Shown piece after piece: positions 1 to 9,345 of a stretch of DNA of 64,000 nucleotides (the stretch's first letter is position 1; every line of letters starts with the position of its first letter). The translations under genes were made by a program, and so were the position numbers. Under the pieces are notes generated by a model, which saw only the letters and a list, made by a program, of their open reading frames with translations, did not search any database and was not told the DNA's origin. The stretch is taken from contig CAYMUR010000002.1 in the NCBI GenBank assembly GCA_964393615.1, positions 1 through 64,000 on the forward strand, in the 5' to 3' direction. This stretch comes from CAYMUR01 sp964393615. GTDB lineage: Bacteria; Planctomycetota; Planctomycetia; Pirellulales; Pirellulaceae.

Positions 1-720
1 CCCAGCTATTTCCTTTCCGAGACAATCCTTCGAGGGCTTCACTACTCATTCTTGGATAAAAACTCTCGCCCCCGAACAAACGGTTCAACTGTCCATTCAC
101 TGTAAGCATTGCGTCACGCAACGATTCTGCATCCAACTGCCTGCGAATTTTTCGCCAAATACGACGGTTTTCAAAGTCAAGCTCCTCATATGACTTTTGC
201 TGTGGATGCTGCGATGACTGTTGATACGTCTTGGACAGCATGATCAACTTGTGAAGACGTTTGATCTGCCATACGCCGTCCATGAACTCGGCAGCCAACC
301 AGTCAAGCAGTTGAGGATGAGTGTGTGGATCACTCTAAAAACCAAAAATGCTTGGTGATCACTCGCTGGTATTGCCAACATGATGCTGCCAAAGACGATT
401 CACAAACACACGGGCAGCGAATGGATTACGTTTATCCGTGATCCATTGAGCAAACTGCAGACGACGATGAGACTTCTTGCTATCCACCGGCGGAGGGCGG
501 AGCGGAAGATCAAGATCCGAAATTGCACTCAGAAAACTGGGTTCGACGACGGGACCGGGGCGGCTCCAGGAATTGCAGTTCTACACGGTACTTATACTCA
601 AAGTATACAAAGGGTCGCCGGGTTGGTGGACAACCTGCCAAAGCGTTTCTCGACGTATCGGGACTCAATGATGGCTACGGTCGGACGTAGACGTTACCGA
701 ATCAACTATTTCGCATCAAC
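1..720 (-). pseudogene. Decayed DUF1553 (planctomycete PSD1) protein gene, truncated by window edge
   Basis: Translating the minus strand gives a clear DUF1553-like C-terminal region: RNPFAARVFVNRLWQHH near 374-424, then LLDWLAAEFMDGVWQIKRLHK and, downstream, LDAESLRDAMLTVNGQLNRLFGG running to position 1. All of this lies in one frame, but that frame has stops at 665-667 (TGA), 581-583 (TAG), 359-361 (TGA) and 335-337 (TAG), and no good start is visible. The 359 stop could be an Arg CGA changed to TGA and the 335 stop a Gln CAG changed to TAG. The family is paired with DUF1549/cytochrome c modules in planctomycetes and is of unproven function. I read this as a recently inactivated gene because frame and protein similarity are otherwise kept. 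The part beyond the window start may still be open. Confidence 0.75.
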
Positions 721-825
721 TTCCCCCCAACGATGATGGGTATTCGGTTGTCGAAAACCAATTGCTATAATTCTGGTGTCGTCGATTTTGAGTTTGTCAG
801 CATTGGGGCAGAGCGGGTACATAGG

Positions 826-1248
826 ATGAAATCGCACACCAAACATTTAACGTTGACGGTTCCGGCACGGATGGAATTCGTGAACATTACGGAACAGGTT
901 GAACAGGAGTTGCGGGCCAGCGGCATTCGGGAGGGTCTTTGCCTCATTAACGCGATGCACATCACGGCTAGCGTTTTTATCAACGATGACGAGCCTGGCT
1001 TGCACCGTGACTACAAGAAGTGGTTGGAAGAGCTGGCACCATTCGATCCGTCCCCGGAACGTTATCACCACAACCGGACCGGTGAAGACAACGCCGACGC
1101 CCATCACAAGCGGCAAATCATGGGCCGTGAAGTCGTGGTTGCTGTGACTAACGGTGAATTAGATTTTGGGCCCTGGGAGCAAATATTTTATGGTGAGTTT
1201 GACGGCAAACGGGCTAAAAGGATTCTGATAAAGGTGATTGGTGAATAA
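826..1248 (+). CDS. YjbQ/UPF0047 family protein (secondary thiamine-phosphate synthase-like)
   Basis: A 140-residue protein with the whole YjbQ fold, which is a single-domain family of about 130-140 residues. The conserved blocks are HITASVFINDDE (45-56), NADAHHK (89-95, histidines typical of the metal/anion site) and GPWEQIFYGEFDG (115-127). Family members have weak thiamine-phosphate synthase activity and can rescue thiE mutants, but the real physiological role is unclear. The frame is open further upstream to 733; I chose the ATG at 826 because it gives the normal family length and follows an AGG-containing stretch. It stands alone, with the DJ-1-like gene 160 bases downstream on the same strand. 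Confidence 0.85.
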   Translation: MKSHTKHLTLTVPARMEFVNITEQVEQELRASGIREGLCLINAMHITASVFINDDEPGLHRDYKKWLEELAPFDPSPERYHHNRTGEDNADAHHKRQIMGREVVVAVTNGELDFGPWEQIFYGEFDGKRAKRILIKVIGE

Positions 1249-1412
1249 TGACCCAGCCAAGCGAGAGATGCTGCGACGCTTCACGGCCTGCAGTGAACTC
1301 TTGAGGTTGTATTGACGTTTGTATTTCTTGAAGCAACGTTGGCATGGCAGTTGGAAGATGCTGCATCTGCGGAGTGCGCTGAAACATTACCTAGCGAAAA
1401 AGGCAGAAAGCT

Positions 1413-2003
1413 ATGACCCCCAAAAGAATCTTAATGCTCGTCGGAGATTTTGTGGAAGACTATGAAGTCATGGTACCGTTTCAGATGCTGCGGATGGTCG
1501 GCCACGAGGTGCATGCAGTATGTCCCGACAAGGAGCTGGGGGATGTGGTGGCGACGGCGATTCATGATTTCGAAGGGGAGCAAACATATACGGAAAAACG
1601 AGGCCATAATTTCCGGCTCAATGCGTCATTCGATAGCATTGATTCGACAACCTATGATGGATTGGTGATTCCAGGTGGAAGGGCACCTGAATACTTGCGA
1701 TTAGACAAGCGAGTCCTCCAAATTGTGAGACATTTTGCTGAAACGAAAAAACCGCTGGCTGCAATCTGTCACGGTCCACAACTGTTAGCCGCAGCTGGCG
1801 TGCTGGATGGCAGGGAGTGCAGTGCGTATCCGGCGGTACAACCAGAAATCGAGGCTAGCGGTGGTGAGTTTGTTCCAGCTGCAGAATCGTTCGACAATGC
1901 ACATGTCGATGGGAATCTTGTGACTGCTCCTGCTTGGCCAGCCCATCCGCTGTGGATGCGCAATTTTCTGAAGTTGCTGGGAACCCCGGTCAGTGTTTCC
2001 TAG
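1413..2003 (+). CDS. DJ-1/PfpI family protein
   Basis: This 196-residue protein spans the single DJ-1/PfpI domain. The nucleophile elbow AICHGPQ places the reactive cysteine at residue 119 followed by His120, and Glu15 in VGDFVEDYEV matches the acidic residue that contacts the cysteine in the PfpI/YhbO subgroup. The LVIPGGRAPEYLR block (85-96) is also typical. Members of this subgroup act as glyoxalases or deglycases in the cytoplasm, or as stress proteins, and the exact activity cannot be read from sequence. It is followed by the convergent cytochrome gene only 41 bases away. Confidence 0.85.
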   Translation: MTPKRILMLVGDFVEDYEVMVPFQMLRMVGHEVHAVCPDKELGDVVATAIHDFEGEQTYTEKRGHNFRLNASFDSIDSTTYDGLVIPGGRAPEYLRLDKRVLQIVRHFAETKKPLAAICHGPQLLAAAGVLDGRECSAYPAVQPEIEASGGEFVPAAESFDNAHVDGNLVTAPAWPAHPLWMRNFLKLLGTPVSVS

Positions 2004-2044
2004 CATGCGTGCAGTAATCTGCAAAAGTTACTATCCATCAGGCA

Positions 2045-4276
2045 TTATTTTCTGTGGGATGAAGGTGGCTTTGCCTGTGACTGTATCCGCTGGTAAATTT
2101 GTCGGACCGCAGGATCTTCTGGGCGGAGATGTTTCATCTGGCGCAATGTTTGTATCGCGTCATTCCACTTTTGTTGTCGTTCCAAAAGTAGTGCCAGCGC
2201 CAAAAGCATATCATACGAATGTGGCGCCAGCGACGCGGCTTTTCGAAGTGCAATCTCGGCTTTGTCCAAGTCGTCCGCTAAATAGTACGACAACCCTAAA
2301 CGGTAGAATGTAGGAGCATGGTCAGGGAGTAGTTGTGAATCGCGCTGAAGGTTGGCCAGTTCTTCCCGCCGCAAAGTTTGGATTTCTTCAGGATTTCCTG
2401 TGCCAAGAGTCTCCAAGACCGATGCTAGTTCGCTACGCGGGCCAGTTAAGTAAGGTTCTAGCTGTATGGCAGTTTGATAGTGTCGTTTCGCCAGATTTAG
2501 ATTGCCGAGTTGACGCTCTAACCCTCCCAAATTGAGATGTGAACTAGCTCGGTCTAAATGAATTCGGTGTGTGTCACGGTATTCTTCTAGTACGTGTTCC
2601 AGCAATCGCTGTTCTTGCCAGTCCAAGTGAGTACGTGGTAGATCGAGCAACCGAGTGGCTGCAGCAAGACGAACTGGTCGACGCTTGTCCCGCAGTAAAG
2701 GAGTGAGGCTATGCTGAAAAGAGTGTGGCCGGACCAATGAGAGTCCGCGCGCAGCGGCAGTACTGACCCACGGATCGTCATCACGGAGCAGTTGTTGTAA
2801 CGTCGTCAACGTCTGTTTTCCGGGTAAACTGGCCAAAAGATCCGTAGCGGTGGCCCGCACGATGTTTGGTGTCTCTTGACGTTGAATGACATCTTTCAGC
2901 AAATCGATAGCCTGTGGTTGCCCTTTTCGTCCTGCTGCCAGGGCGGCTGTCCAATGAGGATCACCTCGCCGCTGGTCTCCATACCACTTACGAATTGTTT
3001 GATCCGCCCAGTCAGCCGTTTCGGCTTCTTTAATATGGCAGTCGTTACAGGCATTGGGTGTGCCGAATTCCACTGACAGGTCGGGGCGCGGAATGCGGAA
3101 ACTGTGGTCGTGCCGTGGATCAACGACCATGTAGGTACGTTCAGGCATGTGACATTCCACACATTGTGAGCCTCGCTCGTCAGGGGCATGGTGATGGTGT
3201 GCCGGGGTGTCGTAGCGGCCAGGGATGTGGCATTGACCGCACAATCGATTTCCTTCGTATTTCAACTGCAGGGAATGAGGATTGTGACAGTCTGTACATC
3301 GGATACCTTTGTGGTGCATCTTGCTTTGTAAGAAAGAGCCGTAAACATAGACTTCGTCCAGGATTTGGCCATTGGCGTGGTACAATCCGTCATGCAGCAA
3401 CTGCGGCTGGAAATAATCATGAAACGGTTTGCCAGGGCGGAACCCGACTTGGGTTGTCGAACGACGTGAATGACAGGTGGCACATGTTTCGATTTCAGTT
3501 TTCGATTGTTTTCCTTTCAAGCAGGCTAATCCATATTTCACCCGTCGATCCCAGAATAATGACCAACTCTGAGATAATTCAACATGCAGACTTCCCGGTC
3601 CGTGACACGCTTCACAACTGACATCGATTTCTGAAAATGTAGTGTGATAACTGTCCGATTCCAGGTCATACTGTTTTTGCAGATTGGTAGAGTGACAGTC
3701 AGCACACATTGTATTCCAATTCTGAGCCATGCCCGTCCAATGCATCGGGTCACCGGCATGGATCGGTTCATCCGGTGCATCGGGTGGTGGAAGAAAGAAC
3801 CATTTTCGGCGTTCTGTGTCCCAGGCAACGTTCAGCACCTGTACGCGACCGTCGTCAAATTCCACCATGTATTGTTGTAACGGATCGACACCGAAGGTGT
3901 ACTTGATCAGATAGTCATCGGGTTGGCCATTGGGCCCTTCTGCATTGACAAAGAATTGTCCATTCTGACGAAAGAAATGAAAATGAGCGTCAAACCAAGT
4001 AAAAGTGGTGTCGTTGAAATTTCCCAGGACAGTTTGAGCAGATGCTGTTTGCATCGCCTGATCATGGTGGGATCCGAGCCATTGCTGATGTTGTACCGCA
4101 TGGCATTCTGCACAGGTAGTACGTCCAACGTATGTCGCTTTCTCTAAAGATTCTGTCGGATGGGCACTGTACCAATCGATCAGCAGTCCACTGCCAATAA
4201 GCACGATTAGTCCGATAAACACGTTATTCAACGGAGAGAAAAAACCGCGGGCGGACTGTTTGTTGTGAGGATCCAT
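2045..4276 (-). CDS. Membrane-anchored octaheme cytochrome c with HEAT and TPR tail
   Basis: A 743-residue protein with an N-terminal signal-anchor (hydrophobic residues about 20-33) and eight CxxCH heme c motifs starting at residues 55, 191, 221, 265, 327, 346, 372 and 410. The heme region resembles the cytochrome c554 / multiheme family, with long spacing between the first and second motif and a WLGSHHDQAMQ block near residue 66. After the hemes come HEAT-like repeats (about 450-550) and TPR-like repeats (about 580-735). It should sit on the periplasmic face and move electrons; the repeats suggest a protein partner. It lies downstream of and in the same direction as the UxaE-like gene, 289 bases away. 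Substrate is unknown. Confidence 0.85.
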   Translation of the reverse strand: MDPHNKQSARGFFSPLNNVFIGLIVLIGSGLLIDWYSAHPTESLEKATYVGRTTCAECHAVQHQQWLGSHHDQAMQTASAQTVLGNFNDTTFTWFDAHFHFFRQNGQFFVNAEGPNGQPDDYLIKYTFGVDPLQQYMVEFDDGRVQVLNVAWDTERRKWFFLPPPDAPDEPIHAGDPMHWTGMAQNWNTMCADCHSTNLQKQYDLESDSYHTTFSEIDVSCEACHGPGSLHVELSQSWSLFWDRRVKYGLACLKGKQSKTEIETCATCHSRRSTTQVGFRPGKPFHDYFQPQLLHDGLYHANGQILDEVYVYGSFLQSKMHHKGIRCTDCHNPHSLQLKYEGNRLCGQCHIPGRYDTPAHHHHAPDERGSQCVECHMPERTYMVVDPRHDHSFRIPRPDLSVEFGTPNACNDCHIKEAETADWADQTIRKWYGDQRRGDPHWTAALAAGRKGQPQAIDLLKDVIQRQETPNIVRATATDLLASLPGKQTLTTLQQLLRDDDPWVSTAAARGLSLVRPHSFQHSLTPLLRDKRRPVRLAAATRLLDLPRTHLDWQEQRLLEHVLEEYRDTHRIHLDRASSHLNLGGLERQLGNLNLAKRHYQTAIQLEPYLTGPRSELASVLETLGTGNPEEIQTLRREELANLQRDSQLLPDHAPTFYRLGLSYYLADDLDKAEIALRKAASLAPHSYDMLLALALLLERQQKWNDAIQTLRQMKHLRPEDPAVRQIYQRIQSQAKPPSSHRK

Positions 4277-4490
4277 GGGCCCAACGGCAGATGTGAAAAA
4301 GTAAGCCGGTTCAAGCAGTGATCAACGACGACCGGAATTTCCTCGAAAATGTCAAAGGGTCACACAATGTGCCTGAATCGAAAAGCGCAGGTCAGTCTAT
4401 CAAAATAATGTTTACCCAGTGAGGCAAGCTCGCTGTTCAGATAACCCCAGCATGTCTGGCCCCATACGTTGATGTACGTACGGGGACTCT

Positions 4491-4524
4491 TATTGCTTGT
4501 CAACGACTATTGCTTGTCAACGAC
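4491..4524. repeat. Perfect 17-bp tandem duplication
   Basis: TATTGCTTGTCAACGAC occurs twice head to tail at 4491-4507 and 4508-4524 with no mismatch. It lies in the 289-base spacer between the UxaE-like gene and the cytochrome gene. It belongs to the group of short tandem duplications described in the findings. Confidence 0.95.
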
Positions 4525-4565
4525 GAAGTGTCAATGTTTTTAGGGGGTTCCCATAATAAAATACA

Positions 4566-5852
4566 TCACCCAGTTTGCAGGGCGTCAAGGTGCTTGGCAA
4601 AATGTTCGGCCAACACTTCGGTATATGCGTCAGGATTTTCCTGCAAGCATTGCTTGACAGCGGTGCCCAATGAGGGATCCGTTAGTACGGAGCCGAATGT
4701 ACAGTGCAGAATCTGTCTACCCGCTTCTGTAAAGCCTTTGCCGTTGGGTACATCTTTCCAGTTCTCAAGATAGACTTTGCGGAGTTGTTCATCTCCCGGC
4801 AGGTCATGGGGGGAGGCCACGTTATCTAGTGTCGCATGAACGTGATAAGTTGCCCGATCCTCGTTGTAGTGGGAACAGGCGAAATTGCAAATCTCGCGAA
4901 ACAATGTAGCATCGCACAATGCAACAACACGCAACGCTTCCAAGTAGGATGTACCTGCGGTCTTGACATGAAAACAACCCCGGGTGGCCCTGGCCAAGGC
5001 GGGATACATCGAGAGTTTGTCGCTACCGGAGTGGAGACTTAGTTTGTATGGTCCCAGCTGCCGTGCGATCGCCGCATGGTCTTGCAGGGATTGTTCAAGA
5101 AGCGCAACGTCACCCAAGTAGTCAACTCCTTTTTCAAAATGGCCTACGAACCGTGGAGCGAGTGACACGAGTTTCATGTCGTGCCGTAGACTCTGATCCG
5201 CAATAATCCAATGTTCGGCCAGTGTTGTTGGCTGTTCTGTTTCATCGACGCTAAGTTCAATTTCGTAGTCCCGTTGATGTTTTGTTTGGACTTTGGCGAT
5301 ATAATTGGACAATTCAATGGCATGCTGTAAGGCGAGACCATATTTCACAGCGCAACAGAGGCACGCCAATTCGTCAAGAACAATCGTAGTACCGGTATCA
5401 AGCGTAATTTGTTGACCAAGATAAAGATCGAACCAATCGATCTGGTCACGTATTTTTCCAAATTGTTGGCGAAGACTGTTTTCGTCATACGTGTCAGCCT
5501 GGTCGTCAACATGATCAGAAGGATCGATGGTAAACCAGGTGAAACCTGCAGCGGCAGTGATGTCGACGTCTTGGTGAGATTTGAGATGATCGGCATCGGC
5601 CCCGGTATCTCCTGTCCAGTGGCTGGCGATCATGCCTTGCATGGCATCTTTCATGACCTCTTCTGGACTGCGTCCAGTGCGAACCATTTCACGAATCGAC
5701 TGTTGTGGAAAAACAGGTGCGATGCCCGTGCCCCTGCGTTGCATCGCGGCAACATGGCCGGGTGTTGCCATACCGGTACGATCCCCGAAACCAAAAGAAG
5801 GCTGTATGCCAAGCACAGTTGCGGAGGTTATGGGTGCCTGTTGGGTATTCAT
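4566..5852 (-). CDS. uxaE: Tagaturonate epimerase family protein (UxaE-like)
   Basis: A 428-residue protein resembling the UxaE family described from Thermotoga, which epimerises D-tagaturonate to D-fructuronate in hexuronate catabolism. Recognisable blocks are GIQPSFGFGDRTG (15-27), the DVDITAAAGFTWFTIDPSDHV stretch (about 95-115) and HSGSDKLS (274-281), the last two holding likely metal or sugar ligands. The start ATG at 5852 has a GGAGAA ribosome-binding site at good distance. Two other enzymes of the pathway, an UxuB-like SDR and a UxaA-family dehydratase, lie elsewhere in the window but not in one operon. The identification rests on recalled family motifs, so substrate specificity is an inference. 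Confidence 0.7.
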   Translation of the reverse strand: MNTQQAPITSATVLGIQPSFGFGDRTGMATPGHVAAMQRRGTGIAPVFPQQSIREMVRTGRSPEEVMKDAMQGMIASHWTGDTGADADHLKSHQDVDITAAAGFTWFTIDPSDHVDDQADTYDENSLRQQFGKIRDQIDWFDLYLGQQITLDTGTTIVLDELACLCCAVKYGLALQHAIELSNYIAKVQTKHQRDYEIELSVDETEQPTTLAEHWIIADQSLRHDMKLVSLAPRFVGHFEKGVDYLGDVALLEQSLQDHAAIARQLGPYKLSLHSGSDKLSMYPALARATRGCFHVKTAGTSYLEALRVVALCDATLFREICNFACSHYNEDRATYHVHATLDNVASPHDLPGDEQLRKVYLENWKDVPNGKGFTEAGRQILHCTFGSVLTDPSLGTAVKQCLQENPDAYTEVLAEHFAKHLDALQTG

Positions 5853-6229
5853 CGTTGTTTCTCCTAGAAGCCGTCCTGGATATTCTCAATCATGCTGCAT
5901 CATAAAACATCGCGTGGAATTGTGGGAGTCACCAAGGGATGGCCAACTGGCCTTACCGGTTTGAAAATCTAAAACACTTATCAAACGCAGGGTATGTATT
6001 TGGTTTGTGTATGCCACGAACGGGATGATTTCTTTCATCATCAACGTGTGGCGACTTGACAATTAGGTCTGACACGACGAAGCTATCAGGAATGCCAGTC
6101 TTGTACCATGATACATTGAACCAGCTAAAGAGTCGCACAGTGTTCCAGTGACGTGTATTGTATAGAAAGGCACTTAATTCCCGGACAATTTCTGTGTTGC
6201 ACGGTTTCTGTGTTGCACGGTGAATTCAA
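5853..6229. other. Divergent intergenic region
   Basis: This 377-base spacer separates the UxaE-like gene (leftward) and the dipeptidase gene (rightward), so it must hold promoters for both. I see no convincing RNA gene or open reading frame. Its only clear structure is the 16-bp tandem duplication at 6189-6220, directly before the dipeptidase start. Confidence 0.5.
6189..6220. repeat. Perfect 16-bp tandem duplication
   Basis: TTTCTGTGTTGCACGG is present twice head to tail at 6189-6204 and 6205-6220. The second copy ends nine bases before the GTG start of the dipeptidase gene, so the duplication occupies the place of the ribosome-binding site and may affect translation. Confidence 0.95.
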
Positions 6230-7384
6230 GTGACCTATCCCAGTGAGGTGAATGTGCCCCAGCCACTTATTATTGACTTGCATCTTGACCTTGCTTGGGA
6301 TGCGTTGTTTTGGAACCGCGATCTTACGGTACCGGCCCATGCAGTTCGTCAGCAGGAAGCGTCTGAAATTCCGTTGATGGCCGAGGACTACAATACTGGA
6401 CTTTGTACGGTGACATTTCCGGAGATGCGTCGTGGTAGTGTCGGAATTATGCTCAGTACCATCATGTCGAGAATTCAACCGCGTCTGTTACGTTGGCGCG
6501 ATGGGATGCGTACTCAGGAACAAGCCATGGCGGTTGGACGTGGGCATTTAGCGTACTATCAAGCAATGACCCGTCGGGGTGATATCCAGCCTGTCAGGAA
6601 TTTGGATGATTTGGAGGAAGCAGTTGCTTGTTGGGAAAATCCTGCTGCGCAGGCTCCGATTTACCATATTTTGTCGATGGAGAGTGCTGATCCCATAGCC
6701 GATCCGGATGACGTTGAGTTTTGGTGGAACGCGGGTTTACGTGTGGTGGGACCGGCTCATTTCGGAGATAATACCTATATTCATGGGACCGGTACGGTGG
6801 GTGGTTTAAAGCCTCCCGCTAAAGAGCTTTACAAAGCCATGCGTCAAGCAGGTATGGTTCTTGATATCACCCATATGACTGACCAGGCCGTCAAGGAATC
6901 GTTTGATTTGTGGGACGGGCCAATCATGGCATCCCATTGTACCTGCCGTGCAATTGTCCAAGGACAGCGGCACCTGGATGATTGGATGATTAAGGAGTTG
7001 ATTGCACGTGATGGCGTCATTGGAATGGTTTTTTGCCAGTTCTTCATTGATCCGGATATCGTGTGGGAGCAACTTTCTTCAAGAGGTGGCTCGGTAGCAA
7101 AGTATGGCATGGACGGGTTGCTCCCGCACATTGAACACATTGTGAATTTGGCCGGTGGCTCGACAGGTAATATTGCCATTGGTACCGATATGGACGGGGG
7201 ATTTGGTGCAGAGGCAACACCGACAGACGTTGATACCATTGCAGATTTACAAGGATTCGCTCCGGTTTTAAAAAATGCTGGTTACACAGAAGATGATGTA
7301 AACGGTATTTTGCACGGCAACGTACTGCAGTTTTTTCGTCGCGCATGGAGCACGTCCAGCAAAACCACAGATTCGAACGATTAG
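6230..7384 (+). CDS. Membrane dipeptidase family protein (peptidase M19)
   Basis: A 384-residue protein of the renal dipeptidase (M19) family, zinc-dependent enzymes that cleave dipeptides including D-residue ones. The N-terminal IIDLHLDLAWD (14-24) carries the HxD metal motif. Further family blocks are DITHMTDQAV, IMASHCTCRAI (the HSxxR-like site) and IAIGTDMDGGFG near the C-terminus. No signal peptide is visible, so it is probably cytoplasmic. The start is a GTG at 6230; alternative GTGs at 6248 and 6254 would shorten it by six or eight residues. The HEAT-repeat gene follows 57 bases downstream on the same strand and may be co-transcribed. Confidence 0.85.
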   Translation: MTYPSEVNVPQPLIIDLHLDLAWDALFWNRDLTVPAHAVRQQEASEIPLMAEDYNTGLCTVTFPEMRRGSVGIMLSTIMSRIQPRLLRWRDGMRTQEQAMAVGRGHLAYYQAMTRRGDIQPVRNLDDLEEAVACWENPAAQAPIYHILSMESADPIADPDDVEFWWNAGLRVVGPAHFGDNTYIHGTGTVGGLKPPAKELYKAMRQAGMVLDITHMTDQAVKESFDLWDGPIMASHCTCRAIVQGQRHLDDWMIKELIARDGVIGMVFCQFFIDPDIVWEQLSSRGGSVAKYGMDGLLPHIEHIVNLAGGSTGNIAIGTDMDGGFGAEATPTDVDTIADLQGFAPVLKNAGYTEDDVNGILHGNVLQFFRRAWSTSSKTTDSND

Positions 7385-7441
7385 CAGGAAATGGGTTAGA
7401 TAGTGTTCATTCCAATACGAGACGTTTTGTTCTGCCGGTCA

Positions 7442-9334
7442 ATGACCAAGGCGTCTTCGACGTCTTGGTTGCTTTGGCAGACTTGCTTGTTGCTGTTAAG
7501 TTTTTCGACAGTGACAATTGGTGTCGAGCTTGATTCCCTGGTCGACCAGGACTTGACTTATGAAGAACGACCCCAGACGACCGTTTTTCATCCAAGGCTG
7601 GGTACGCTTTGGTCAGCAGCGTTAGACAGCCCTGAGATGGAATTAAAACGGCAAGCATCGCAAGCGATTTCCGAAGCTCATCAGGCAGGGATGAATAATT
7701 TGGAGGATATGATTCCAAAGCTTATGGAGTTATTACGTACTGACGATTTGCCAGAGGACGTTACTTATGATGTAGCGCACGCGTTAATCGAGTTAGAAGC
7801 GTTCGATGCGGCCGAACTGCTGATGAAGCGGGCGGTAGAAAGCAATTTGTCATTGTCGTTGCTAATTGAACCTGCGCTTGCCCGTTGGGATTTCAAACCG
7901 ATGCGTAAAGTTTGGCTAGCTCGGATAGACCAGGATAATCTTGACTCGTCGCGGATCGTGTTGGCCATAGATGGACTTCGGGTTGTGAAAGAATCCCAGG
8001 CTGTCGAATCACTTCGAAGTCGGGTACGAGACAGGGATGATTTATCAGAAATCCGTTTGAAAAGTGCATTGGCACTAGGAGCTATTCAACACGAGGGCCT
8101 TGAGTCGATAGCGCACGAACTGATGACTTCCTTGTCTGCGGCGGCGAAAGTGCGTCCCGAAGCGGACAGCTCATTTGCAATAGATCTGGTGAACCGCCTC
8201 GTGAGTGCTCGGCTATTGCGCTACCATGATGGTGACGAGGCCGTCGAGTTGTTGGTGGAACTGGCGGCGGATTTGGAAGGCGCCGTGGCGGTGATCGCCT
8301 TGGAGCGTCTTCTGGAAATTGATCCATCTCTTGTAAAGCCAATCAACAAGGAATTGGTCGGCAGTCCGGATGCAAATGTAAGACGACTTGTCAGTCAGGC
8401 GTTGACAGGCCAAGCCACGGTGGAGGCGGTCGTTCTATTGAACGAACTGTTGGATGACCCGATTCCAGATATCCGTGTTCAGACAGCAGATCAAATGGTA
8501 TTGCTTGATGGAAACGAAGGCCTGAGTGATATTGTACGCACGTCGGCAATGAAAATGCTGATGTCAGATCGGCCGCGCGGCGTAGAGCAAGCAGCCATGG
8601 TGTTGGGGGCCATCGACCACAAGCCGGCGGCGGACACGTTGGTAAAACTTCTTTATTCGGACGTCCATGAGGTAGCAGTTGCTGCGGCATGGGGACTGAG
8701 GAAGCTGGTCGTTATCGAGACGGCAGAACCAATATTGAACAGACTTCGCAGCGAGGTGAAGCGAACGAAAGATTTGGATGATGAACTATGGAAGACTTGG
8801 AAATCAAATCCGCCACCTACCGTCGATTTTAAGCGGCTGTCGGTGATTTATCGCCAGTTGGATCAGCTAATTCAGACCTTGGGATTACTGGAATACGTGC
8901 CATCGCGCGAAGTGTTGGAGCAGTTTCTACCTACGCCACCAGCCAGGGGGTTGGGAGATCCACCAGCGGTAGCGGCGACCTATACGGTAACGACGAGGTC
9001 GGCTGCGATTTGGACGCTGGGGCATTTGCCCATCGACGATTCAACCGACCGGATTAGTGGCCGACTGAGTGAGATTTTAAATGCGACGCCACCGGTATCC
9101 CCGACCGAGTCCTCGCAAACCAGGGCAGCAGCTGCCATGAGCCTGGGGTGGATGAATATTAGATCCGCGATTCCTCTCTTGAAGAAATATCGTGACAGTA
9201 GTTCGTTAGCTGCACATGAAAGGGTCGGTGCGGCCTGTGGGCGAACACTGCACAATCTTGTTGGAGATCCACTTCCCAAATCGGTTCCAAATGAAGTGCA
9301 CCGGCTAGGTTGGTTTTTGGAACCAATTGACTGA
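7442..9334 (+). CDS. Secreted HEAT-repeat protein
   Basis: This protein of about 630 residues begins with a signal-peptide-like stretch (WLLWQTCLLLLSFSTVTIG) and continues as a chain of alpha-helical HEAT-like repeats, for example the block ending AAWGLRKLVVIETAEPILNR. No catalytic motif is visible. Such proteins are abundant in planctomycetes and serve as binding scaffolds, probably outside the cytoplasmic membrane. I chose the ATG at 7442 instead of the upstream ATG at 7403 because it puts the hydrophobic stretch at a normal signal-peptide distance. The methyltransferase gene starts 11 bases after its stop, so the two are likely one transcription unit. Confidence 0.75.
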   Translation: MTKASSTSWLLWQTCLLLLSFSTVTIGVELDSLVDQDLTYEERPQTTVFHPRLGTLWSAALDSPEMELKRQASQAISEAHQAGMNNLEDMIPKLMELLRTDDLPEDVTYDVAHALIELEAFDAAELLMKRAVESNLSLSLLIEPALARWDFKPMRKVWLARIDQDNLDSSRIVLAIDGLRVVKESQAVESLRSRVRDRDDLSEIRLKSALALGAIQHEGLESIAHELMTSLSAAAKVRPEADSSFAIDLVNRLVSARLLRYHDGDEAVELLVELAADLEGAVAVIALERLLEIDPSLVKPINKELVGSPDANVRRLVSQALTGQATVEAVVLLNELLDDPIPDIRVQTADQMVLLDGNEGLSDIVRTSAMKMLMSDRPRGVEQAAMVLGAIDHKPAADTLVKLLYSDVHEVAVAAAWGLRKLVVIETAEPILNRLRSEVKRTKDLDDELWKTWKSNPPPTVDFKRLSVIYRQLDQLIQTLGLLEYVPSREVLEQFLPTPPARGLGDPPAVAATYTVTTRSAAIWTLGHLPIDDSTDRISGRLSEILNATPPVSPTESSQTRAAAAMSLGWMNIRSAIPLLKKYRDSSSLAAHERVGAACGRTLHNLVGDPLPKSVPNEVHRLGWFLEPID

Positions 9335-9345
9335 TAGACAACGTC

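Noticed and set aside
335..667. Stop-codon reassignment or readthrough in the DUF1553 gene
   Set aside because: Both TGA and TAG occur, and all other genes in the window use normal stops, so gene decay is simpler.
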